Below are positions 55,882 through 64,000 of a DNA stretch of 64,000 bases, one piece after another; position 1 is the stretch's first letter; the number at the start of each line of letters is the position of its first letter. Source of the stretch: Hygrocybe punicea (taxonomy: Eukaryota; Basidiomycota; Agaricomycetes; Agaricales; Hygrophoraceae); contig OY744467.1 in the NCBI GenBank assembly GCA_963556145.1, positions 1,984,001 through 2,048,000 on the forward strand. Reading direction: 5' to 3'. The notes beneath the pieces are model-generated. The model had not been told where the DNA came from. It made no database searches and saw nothing but the letters and a program-made list of their open reading frames with translations. A program made the translations under genes and the position numbers.

Positions 55882-57934
55882 ATCCAGCATTCTGTATCCA
55901 ACAATGCGCACTTTAATAGACTTTCCACGTAAGTGTTCTGTCGCAAGCCAATGTTCCGCAGGACCTGCGTGAGTAAGCCTGCGTCAAAAACAGGGGGGAC
56001 AGGAAATGAGAAGCCTTATACTAGATAATAGGGCCTGGGGAGGTGTTTCATCATGGTATTCTGGTGCATCAAGCCCTTGTTGTGCATCTCATAAATGCAG
56101 ATCTTGACCAGAAGCCATGTTCCTGGGCGTCAACTCTAGTGTATTGCATGGGTACATGAACCTGTGCGGGTTTTTCCTACGGGTAGGCCCGGTACGGGTA
56201 CGGGTAGCCACATCGGGACCCGTGACAAACCCGTACCCGTGCCGCCGGGTATGGGTTTTCATGGGTTACACACCTAAACAAGCTCAGTGCTGAAACTGGG
56301 ATTTAGTTCGGTTCCATGACTTAGTCACATGGGAGTACTGATCTAATACTATGGACGTTATGATAAATCAGTACTGAGCCTCCACCCCTGGTTCAGTACT
56401 GGTCGACTGCCGGTGGCTCACTTGCCCAGTTTCAATTTATATTACATTTTTATTTATTTATTTTCCATATTACGGATAAATGGGGTACATATTATTTATT
56501 ATTCTGGGGCCATTTATACAGTACATTTTGCTACCGCCATCGTGCTGCTGCTGCTGCCACCACTACTTACCGCTGCCGCCTTGCCACTGCTGTTACCGTT
56601 GCCATGCTGGTCATCTGCGTCGCCATTGTTGTGATGGCCATCTTGACTGTGGTTGTGGTTATCATTGCCGTTGTTGTTGTTGTTGGCGCCGTTGTTGTTG
56701 TTGTTGGCGCCATTGTTGTTGTTGTTGCCGTTGTTGTCATTATCACTGTTGTTGTTGTCGTGCTGAGAGGAGAGGCGGGTGGGGGATGATGAGGAGGCGG
56801 TATTGATGTCGAGGTGGTGGAGAGAAGTTGAACTGTAGACAAACAAGACCAAAGTAAAGATATGGACTTTTGCCGTGGTAAGCAACAAACAACGCCAAAG
56901 GAAAGACTTAGAGAATTTCGCCAAGTAACAACAGGACATGCTTCATATTAGATTTATGACATATGCTTTTAAAGAGCCTTAGAGAATTATATGATAAACA
57001 GATGTTTATATCTGCTTATAAGAGCTGGGAAGACTCAGTTAAGGCAGCAGGGGCTCAGAAACTCAGATTTAACACTACAGTGAATTCCAAGGCCAAATCC
57101 TGAGGCCTGATCCAGTGCTGAGTTGAGAACCGATCAGCCCCTGGTTCGTATCACTCGACTGTCATTTGGGAAGGCCCAGAATGAACCGAGCAAAGGGCTA
57201 ATTACTGACTGAGGCCCAGGCCTGAGCCGTGCCTGTGAACCGAGGGATGATCTGCCGATTTGTCATATCCCCAGCTCACCATTCGTCTGGGATCGAATTT
57301 GTGCCACATCACCCATGTTTGACCAAAACGTCTATAGCCCTAATCTAGTACTATGACCAATTGGCCGTGTAGCTCACGGGTACTGTCACGGTCCCATGAC
57401 ATATGATTTCCTTCAACAACAATGACACGGCAATGGGTGTGGGTGCCAGGGCACCCCAGGTAAGCATTCTATTCATTTATTCATTTATTCTACTAACTAC
57501 TTAAATACTTTTAGGTTTTTTTCCCGCACCCTCACGCCAAACGAACGCAAACACGGCAACAGCAACAAGCAGATGGGATGCAGCCGAGAACGGGGACAAC
57601 CCAGGCCGACCATGACAGCAAGAACGAGGACGACGGGAATGAGGACGATGGGGTAAACGAAGACAAGAATGACGACGAACGCAACAACGGCGAGAACAGG
57701 AAGATGACGACAAAGCGGGAACGGCAACTACGACAACGGGAAGACGACAATGGGGGAATGGGACAATGAGGACAATGGAGACCGGGACAAGAAGGACGAC
57801 GGCAACAGGGACGACGACGGCAATGGGGATGACGACAATGGCGACGACGAGGACAGCGAGCACGGGAATGGGGATGGGGGCAATGGACGACAGAAACGAG
57901 GCGGACGCCCATGGGACGTCCCCAGCCCCATCCA

Positions 57935-57988
57935 ACCTCGCGAAAACACGGAGCGCGTCAATTGACATGCCCCCGTTGTTTGCGAGGT
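57935..57988. repeat. Palindrome module, internal copy
   Basis: ACCTCGCGAAAACACGG ... GCGTCAATTGACATGC ... GTTTGCGAGGT. Confidence 0.75.
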
Positions 57989-58033
57989 AGTGAGCACGCG
58001 CGGACGCCCATGGAAACTCCCCAGCCCCATCCA

Positions 58034-58087
58034 ACCTCGCAAAAACAAACAGAGCGCGTCAATTGACGCGCCCGTTGTTCGCGAGGT
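58034..58087. repeat. Palindrome module, internal copy
   Basis: ACCTCGCAAAAACAAAC ... GCGCGTCAATTGACGCGC ... GTTCGCGAGGT; tandem with the previous copy, with the same CCCCAGCCCCATCCA lead-in. Confidence 0.78.
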
Positions 58088-58182
58088 ACTTAGGATGGAA
58101 TGTGGTGGGTACCCGCCGATAACAGGTATGGTGTGCAAGGTTCCTGGCACCAGTGCCCAGGTCCCCGCCCCCCTGGCCAACA

Positions 58183-58236
58183 CATCGCAAGTATGCAACC
58201 CCAACGTCAATTGACGTTGGGCTGCATTCGCGAGGT
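58183..58236. repeat. Subterminal palindrome module (CAATTG centre)
   Basis: CATCGCAAGTATGCA ... AACGTCAATTGACGTT ... TGCATTCGCGAGGT. It ends 195 bp from the right element end. Confidence 0.75.
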
Positions 58237-58703
58237 TGCAGGGGGTTCGAGACCTCACTGGTGACACCTCACCAGCACCCCACCACATTGTGGTGGGATA
58301 CCCCCGGGTAACTAGGCGTACCCGGACCCATACCCACCAGAACCCGTACCCGTCGCCACAGGTACGGGTAAAGCCAGGTTCGGGTACGGGTACACCCAGT
58401 TGTACCCGGGGGTTACCCGTGCCATTAACTAGTCAACTCTGGAATGAATGCCGACATCTCATTTAGACAGAGAGGCTGCCGTGGGGTTCGAGAGGAAGGA
58501 TCGCAAGCCGGTGTCTGAGAATTAGATGAATCCTGCGCAGGTGTTGACTCGGACAGGATAATCGAATCGGAAACAGCTGGCGACAGCAATTTCAAGTTGC
58601 TCGCGAGGATCTCTGGCTGGTGGGAAAGTGGCAGCCGAGTACTGCGTAATTCAGAGGTGCTCAGAATCAGGACAGTTACGGTTGGACAAATAAGAAAAAT
58701 TTA

Positions 58704-60582
58704 CTATTTATCAGCCAGAAAGTCTCCCCCGATTTGCACAATCTTGCCAGTAGCTTCTAGATAGACACTGTACGTCTCGAGGTATGCATGACGGTCTTGA
58801 ATTATCCCATAGTACCCTCTATAGTGGTGTGCTTTCACGACGAGAACATGTCTGCCGGCCATTGGATCTCTGCCCCGCACAAGACCCCGAGCCACTTCAA
58901 ATTCACACCCCTTAGATTGTTCTCTGACATAGGCCTCTGGCAATGAGATCCGACAATCTGCTTGAGCAAAGTCCACATTGAGGGTATGTACCTGGAAGTC
59001 ATACAGACTTGGAGGAGGGGGATCCTGCAGTAAAACAATATAAGCTGCCATGGCAGGGTAAATGACATCACAAACCTCCGAATAGCTTGACCATGAATGA
59101 TCAGAGAGGACTTTCAGCATGCTATCGCGAATCCCCAGTACATAACCGCGGCTTCCAGCCCAAAAGCCATCCCACACCTCCACAAAATCTCCAACTTTGA
59201 AGCTTTTGCTAACCTGACATGCTAGCAAGTCAAGCAAAGGCTTGTCTTCGAAGGTAATTCTGGCATCAGGCTCCTTCCGTAGTCGGACTTGCACAGTATT
59301 TTCATGCTTGTCAACTATGGTACCGAGGAAACCCTTCTGCTCCCCACTGATGACCCTGACATGATCATTAATGCATAGAGTGGCAGCAGCATAGTCAGTA
59401 TTCCATCTATGCTTGAGTGCTTTGTCGAATCCCAGACTCTCGCTGAAGAGTCTGAGTTCTTCATAAGTTGGATGTACATTTTTTGTGGTCAAATCATTAA
59501 GGGCGAGCACTCGTTCCAATAGACCATGCTTGAAAACTTTACCTTGGAATTTGAAACAATCAATCTGTTGCTGAACGGTGTCCGGGCCAAAAACCATGCG
59601 AGCCCAGTCGGGATCGAAGAGTGACTGGTCAGAACGAGTGTAGCGCGTGCGCTTGATATCAGAATAAGAGAGGCGGGGTATCACCCACAATCTCACCCTT
59701 GAGGTAAACGAGTCCATGTGAGTGACAAAACCGAGGTCCTTTGTATATGTGCCTTTCTTAATGCGCACCCAATGACCAAATGCGACCATGTCCGTGTTTC
59801 GCATTTCCAGGAGTTGTACATGCTCAGAAATCGGCACGAGCATGATTTCCTTGTTCAGAAAGACAGTGTGCACATTTTGGAAGGTGTGCCGGATGTCTAC
59901 CCTAGCAGGGGCTTCTACGTATATCGTTCCAGGGATGGAGGGTTGTGAGAAAGCAGAAACAATCTTGAAGTTCTGGATGCGTCGACTTTGTTGAAGTACA
60001 AGTTCAAGACAGTCCGATTCAAAGCCATGCTGAAGATGTTGGATCAACCAATAGCATCGCAAGAGAGAGGATTCGCTTACCTTCACCCTGACACGCCAAA
60101 GGCACAAGTCCCCGGGCATCGGTTTATGGAAAGCCGGCAGTTCATTGCTTGAACAATCACTCAGGTGGATGGTTAATCGTGGTAGATGCCGCTCCCGGGT
60201 TATCTGTGCCTGAGTTGACAGTTCAACGTGTTCCTCATGAGCAAGTTGCCAGTGATTGTCCCAGGGGTGACGATGATGATTCCTTGTGTATGGACAGTCG
60301 TGATCGAGTGCTAAAGTCACACTTTGATCATCTGAGTCGTCCCCTGAGACGAAATCTGTGTGAACAGGTGCGTGATTCAGACTTGAAGGGAAGGGGAGAT
60401 ACAGCAACAACTTGAACTTACCATGAAGGCTTCCGTCGTCATGCTCATCCGAGCTGTCGCTGCGAACATCGGCTTCCAAGTCCAGGAAAGTGGATGCCTA
60501 TTGCCACCATAGAACTTGGGGAATATAATAATAACACATTCTCAACTCTTACCGTCAGTCGTCGTTTCTTCAAGTTTAACAT
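58704..60582 (-). CDS. Spt5-like protein (NGN and KOW domains), N-terminal and central part
   Basis: Start proposed at 60582 (MLNLKKRRLT), joined by a 55-nt intron to ASTFLDLEADVRSDSSDEHD; the longer open frame starting at 60479 lacks this exon. An acidic N-terminus is followed by LWRVRVK-HGFESDCLELVLQ, an NGN-type domain with FSQPSIPGTIYVEAPARVDI. Then comes KOW-like FGHWVRIKKGTYTKDLGFV and, further on, CINDHVRVISGEQKGFLGTI and FKVGDFVEVWDGFWAGSRGY (KOW repeats). Two introns (66 nt in the acidic part and 51 nt after RVRVK) are multiples of three without stops and sit silently inside the open frame. Family: Spt5 homologues bind RNA polymerase II with Spt4 during elongation; Agaricomycetes have many divergent copies whose role is unknown, and this is probably one of those. 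The 3' part is disrupted (54474-58703). Confidence 0.8.
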
Positions 60583-60761
60583 GATGCCACACTTGATGCC
60601 ACATGCGAATATCAAACTTTATGATCAGAAGAATCCGAGTCCAATATAACAATGTCAACATGTACAATCAAGTGTTAAAAGAGATCATGACAGTAATTTT
60701 TCTTGTTAAGCATAAATATATAAATTCATGGGATGAAAACCGGCAAAAAAATCTCCTTGAT

Positions 60762-61285
60762 TTAGTTGAGGATGATACCCAAATGGTCAGCAATTTGTTG
60801 TCTTCAGGCAGCTACTGTGGGAGCAGGGTGCTGGGGTAGCAACGGGAGGTTAAGATGGGTTGCGGCCGCGATGCAGTTCGCAGCTGGGGACGAGTCACTA
60901 TCTCCTGCTTTTTCTAAGTAGAATACGTACATGTGAAGCCAATCAATTCTTCACGAGTCTTCGGCACTGGTGGTTGGAGTAGTCCATGTAGGCCACGCAG
61001 TGGCGCACTCTGACCCACACTGGAATTGGCGAGTCGCATGGGCAGGCTATGGCATTTGTGAGATATGCGAACATTACAAGAAACTGAATTTACGTTTGGT
61101 CGATCCTGTCGACTGTGGCCTTGACACCGTCAACTTTGGTCTTGATAGCGTCAACTTTCTTGCTCAGTTGTTTGATAAGGTCGGATAATTCCCAAATGTT
61201 GTCCCCAGGAGGTGGGATGTTCGGAATGTGCTCAACTTCCGACCATTAGCCAGTCAGAGGAAATCGGGTTGCAAAACGTCAGCCA
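60762..61285 (-). pseudogene. Small coiled-coil protein of a basidiomycete-expanded type
   Basis: Minus-strand exons: EHIPNIPPPGDNIWELSDLI and KQLSKKVDAIKTKVDGVKAT (heptad coiled coil, 61090-61250). After a GT-AG intron MRLANSSVGQSAPLRGLHGL and KTREELIGFT; after a second intron DSSPAANCIAAATHLNLPLL and RQQIADHLGIILN, ending at 60762. I have seen this order (coiled coil, APLR segment, RQQIA-LG end) in many small Agaricomycete proteins without known function, from memory only. A TGA precedes RQQIA, so this copy may be dead. The start is unresolved. Confidence 0.42.
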
Positions 61286-61822
61286 TCGTCAAGGTGTTGA
61301 AAAAACAGGGCAAGGGGTAAGTGAATTCACTCTCCGCTCAAAATGCCAGCAAGCATGAATTCGATGGGACTCAACAACGATACGATATTTTGAAAAGAAA
61401 AAAAAGATGCCAGGCTATTGGCTGGACATGAATAATATTGTAAAGCAAGAATGGGAATAATGGTATAAGAATTGGAGTGAGCATCAAAACAGATGTTTGA
61501 CAGTGATCGCTTCTTAAAGTTAAATTACATAACAAACGACCCTAAAGAGACAATGTATATAAGTCGCCGAGTTCTGCCCTCACAACTTCCACTTCCCCGA
61601 TCAGTAGCCCCCCATCATGAACACCGTAGCTAAAAAATTCCATGCTTAATAAGCAATGTCGCTTCTCTCCATTCAAACCGCCCTAGGGAGTCATTGTATA
61701 TAAGTCACCCAATTCCGCGATCTTTGCCCTCCCATAATAGTTAATAAAATAATGAATAAATAATCAATGTTGGAAAAGATATAAATTGCGGAGCGATGAT
61801 TTAGACTGACATTTGCTTGAGG
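61286..61822. other. Intergenic, no gene seen
   Basis: AT-rich. A sequence ATATAAGTCGCC near 61556 recurs as ATATAAGTCACC near 61698 with similar flanks (GTAT/TGTATATAAGTC, CCCTC), an imperfect duplication about 140 bp apart that could include promoter-like TATAA. Confidence 0.4.
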
Positions 61823-63105
61823 ATGGCTGACGACTTAGATAACTGTGGTGAAGGTTTGTTCTTCCACATTCCGAGTCTACGAGTCCGACTGACAATTTAT
61901 TGCAGAGTCCATCTCAATTTTCCCATTCATTTTCCCACCCTTATCCTATAGTTCACTGCCGGAGCCTCGTATCACATCACTTCGTGGTAAGTTGTGTTAT
62001 CTAAATTCAAGTGATGACCTGATATTTCATTGTGGCAGACCCGACACCTGACACCTCGCCTTTGGTCCCAGCAGGCGAAACCAGGGACTCGACCTTCGAA
62101 AGACTCGACCTGTCCTTGCTTATACCCAGTTCTCCGCCATTCTCTCAGTTAACGCCAAACGCCATAAGCTGCGAATACCTACTGGAATGGCATAAAGTTC
62201 TCAGCTCTGCTCGAAGCCACTACAATATCGGAGTACCACTGAGGCCGTTGTGGTGCGGCAACAAACGTCTTTTCGGAAGACAAGAAATTTGGGCCATTGC
62301 AATTTTCATGCATAACATCTATGGACAATTTTGGCAACTGGAACTCTGTACATTCCATAGTAATTGTTGTGCCATTGCTCATCGACCACAACAGCAGGCA
62401 TTTTGGCTTCAACAGGCGAATATTTTGCATTCGGGACATTGGAAGACCCCCACCCCTCCTTTCTGGACTTTGTAAGTGTGCTATTATTACTTTTGCCATA
62501 CATTCTCATTATCTTTCTAGGTTATCCAAGACCATGAACTTATGGTAGAACAACTCAAACAAAACGTCCTCGTGACGATTATCCCTCAAGTTCACAGCGG
62601 GCGGTATGGACCAGTCAGGAAATTGTTGGAATACGTGAAGTCCAATCAGATCTGGAACCTCCCAGCTTGGGAGGTAAGTTTTTTTAATTACTCATGGAAC
62701 AAATTTTTCTTAACTGTGTACGGTGCAGCATGGCGTCGATATCCTCTTCGGGGGATTGATTATGGCTGATTTAATGAGGGATGTATTTCTTGGCTCACAC
62801 TTCTCCATTGCACGCCACTGGGAATACGGTTTCCTTGAGCGGCGACCCTATATTTCCAAGGATACTTTGGAAACGGCAGCGCAACTTGTAAGGAAATGTT
62901 ATTTTGCCCCACCTTCACTGAAATGTATTGTAAATTACAGTGCGTATATGTCGTTTGTCATGTAGTCTACCAGCAAGAATTCACATCCTCCAATTATCAA
63001 AGTGTTGCGAAGGATGTCTGCTATATCATTAACGAGATGTACAATGATCCCACGCAGTTCGAGAGGTACCTGTTGTTGGAGGCTGCCTGGGATCAGCGCC
63101 TTTGA
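61823..63105 (+). CDS. Unrecognised multi-exon fungal gene
   Basis: ATG at 61823 (MADDLDNCGE), then short introns. Main exons: DPTPDTSPLVPAGETRDSTF, RLDLSLLIPSSPPFSQL, YNIGVPLRPLWCGNKRLFGR and EIWAIAIFMHNIYGQFWQLE. Following exons: IIPQVHSGRYGPVRKLLEYV, ADLMRDVFLGSHFSIARHWE, ISKDTLETAAQLVRKC, then FTSSNYQSVAKDVCYIINEM and a TGA at 63103. Introns have GT-AG ends (about 62473-62520, 62674-62728, and one near 62890-62938). About 330 residues predicted, no membrane segment, no domain recognised. A frame change near 62360 needs an additional intron or is a mutation. Confidence 0.5.
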
Positions 63106-63275
63106 TTAGTTTCTCATTTACTGGGTTTAAATTTTCACCACGTGGTTTTTTGATTACCACATCGTAATTGCAATCCAACCCATCTTTAAACATCTCCACA
63201 AAATTTCCTGTCGTCCATATGTTGATTTAATCCATCAATTATCGTAGAGCCTGCTGACTGTACTCTTCGATACCC

Positions 63276-64000
63276 ATGGATTGTGGCTCTGCATTCGGTC
63301 AAACCTGCTCTTGCAGCAGAACTTTTTCCCACTTGGGAGCTTTTAGGAATCACCAGAACAACTGCAGGCACAGTAAAAGACGCCTGTCTAATGTGCTGGT
63401 GAAAGCGAAGGAGGCCTTAGCTACTAGAAAACAGGACAGCATCGTATCTAACCCGAACCTGGAGCCTCGTCCGAGTGTTGACGGCGACCAGGGGGATCAC
63501 TTTATTCCCCATGTCCCTCCGCAGTCTTGGGATGCCGCCCCTTCTACGGAATCTGATATCGGTTTCAATGAAGCGAGACCTAAGACACGTGTCAGAAAAC
63601 TTTCTCTTCACTTTCGGGTGGCCAGTCTGCAGATGCATGACAAGAAACTCGCTGATATTCTTCCTCAACCAGCCCCCACACTACCCCCTCCTGGCGTAGA
63701 AGCTACGGGTTCAGGTTCTCGAGCATCACCACCATTGACTATGCTTGACACCACTAATTCTGTTGAATATGGCGATTCTGGCGTGCGCAGTTGTATTCGC
63801 CGAATTCTTGATTCTGAAAAGAATTCATTTGGCATATTCCGTCGCTACCATGCAGAGAAATTCCCATCCCATGATCCTGAAGGCGAGGCGAACTTATGGT
63901 CCATGTCAAATATAGTGGGGGCCAACATGTCCAGGTCCAATACCGTCGAGTCAGGCATCGGACACACCGATTCTTCACAGGTCAAAAACTTCGGCCCATA
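63276..64000 (+). CDS. Plavaka-type transposase, N-terminal part (runs off the window)
   Basis: Open from the ATG at 63276 to the window end without a stop (about 241 codons). The start encodes a C2H2-like zinc finger, CSCSRTFSHLGAFRNHQNNC, followed by the basic helix RRLSNVLVKAKEALATRKQD, a layout typical of Plavaka-family proteins of basidiomycetes. Next are KTRVRKLSLHFRVASLQMHD, PAPTLPPPGVEATGSGS and IRRILDSEKNSFGIFRRYHA followed by EKFPSHDPEGE, also found in that family. The catalytic part would lie beyond 64000. Plavaka elements are CACTA-related DNA transposons (family knowledge). No upstream TIR was identified. Confidence 0.72.
   Translation, partial: MDCGSAFGQTCSCSRTFSHLGAFRNHQNNCRHSKRRLSNVLVKAKEALATRKQDSIVSNPNLEPRPSVDGDQGDHFIPHVPPQSWDAAPSTESDIGFNEARPKTRVRKLSLHFRVASLQMHDKKLADILPQPAPTLPPPGVEATGSGSRASPPLTMLDTTNSVEYGDSGVRSCIRRILDSEKNSFGIFRRYHAEKFPSHDPEGEANLWSMSNIVGANMSRSNTVESGIGHTDSSQVKNFGP

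Larger units (their letters stand above)
56137..58431. mobile_element. Non-autonomous hAT-type element, 2.3 kb
   Basis: Ends TAGTGTATTGCATGGGTAC and the reverse of TAGTTAATGGCACGGGTAA are flanked by a perfect duplication GTCAACTC (56129-56136, 58432-58439). Subterminal ACGGGTAC words are as in 29816-30974. The interior has (GTT)n near 56670-56760, a GT-AG AT-rich block at 57461-57513, GAC/GAY-rich sequence at 57590-57900 and three palindrome modules. It is inserted in the Spt5-like gene. Confidence 0.9.
54474..58703 (-). pseudogene. C-terminal remainder of the Spt5-like gene, broken by two hAT elements
   Basis: A 45-nt GT-AG intron just after 58710 joins LADK to YTSELRSTRLPLSHQPEILA and SIILSESTPAQDSSNSQ (58440-58660). 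Beyond the element at 56137-58431 the sequence continues as RNMASG and, in a shifted frame, WLLVKICIYEMHNKG and FPVPPVFDAGLLTQ. Then come EHWLATEHLRGKSIKVRIVG and YRMLD. Beyond the second element (54830-55881) it resumes CSWENGTHENKVAYTLGTLV and HPDGVGEIVVIIAGDDVGKV, a KOW-like segment, ending at 54474. The joins at both elements are at the target-site duplications. One frame change and one stop lie in the middle part, so the gene is dead as it stands. Confidence 0.6.

Overview
The window looks like part of a filamentous basidiomycete (Agaricomycete-type) nuclear genome that is very rich in transposable elements. The reasons are many GT-AG introns of about 45-60 nt, genes of families expanded in mushroom-forming fungi (DUF6698, Spt5-like NGN/KOW proteins, REB1-like Myb proteins, Plavaka, DDE_1 and Harbinger transposases), gypsy-type gag remnants, and no bacterial operon structure. 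The species cannot be named from this sequence. All family assignments come from reading the sequence against remembered family motifs; no database search was run.

Layout. 279-8651 is a TA-flanked DNA transposon carrying a Ulp1-type protease gene and a pogo-like DDE_1 transposase gene on the minus strand. It was later hit by two hAT-type MITEs and one full 3.7-kb hAT transposon (1705-5438). 9448-20690 holds a gypsy LTR piece, a very large inverted repeat (10062-11854), several non-autonomous hAT-type elements, and two copies of a roughly 1.2-kb repeat that encodes an unrecognised membrane-protein-like sequence. 21279-33229 is one DDE transposase gene (minus strand) cut by an 835-bp solo LTR and by a 9.82-kb composite insertion (22937-32756). 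That insertion itself holds a non-coding LTR element, another hAT-type element and a gypsy gag region. 33938-43109 holds a second hAT transposase, a second copy of the non-coding LTR element, a captured fragment of the RNA polymerase II largest subunit (RPB1) and another non-autonomous hAT element. 43306-47885 holds a Harbinger-type transposase and the N-terminal part of another DDE transposase.

From about 48.6 kb onward the region is more gene-like: a DUF6698 gene broken by a solo LTR, a REB1-like Myb gene, two small coiled-coil genes, a large Spt5-like gene (60582 down to about 54474) invaded by two non-autonomous hAT elements, a small coiled-coil gene, an unrecognised multi-exon gene, and the start of a Plavaka-type transposase running off the end of the window.

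The most unusual signal is shared by six non-autonomous hAT-type elements. Each carries one or more copies of a 53-56-bp palindrome of the form CCTCGCRA-N-GTCAATTGAC-N-TYGCGAGGT. In four of the six, one copy sits 193-195 bp from one element end, although the elements otherwise have different internal and subterminal sequences.
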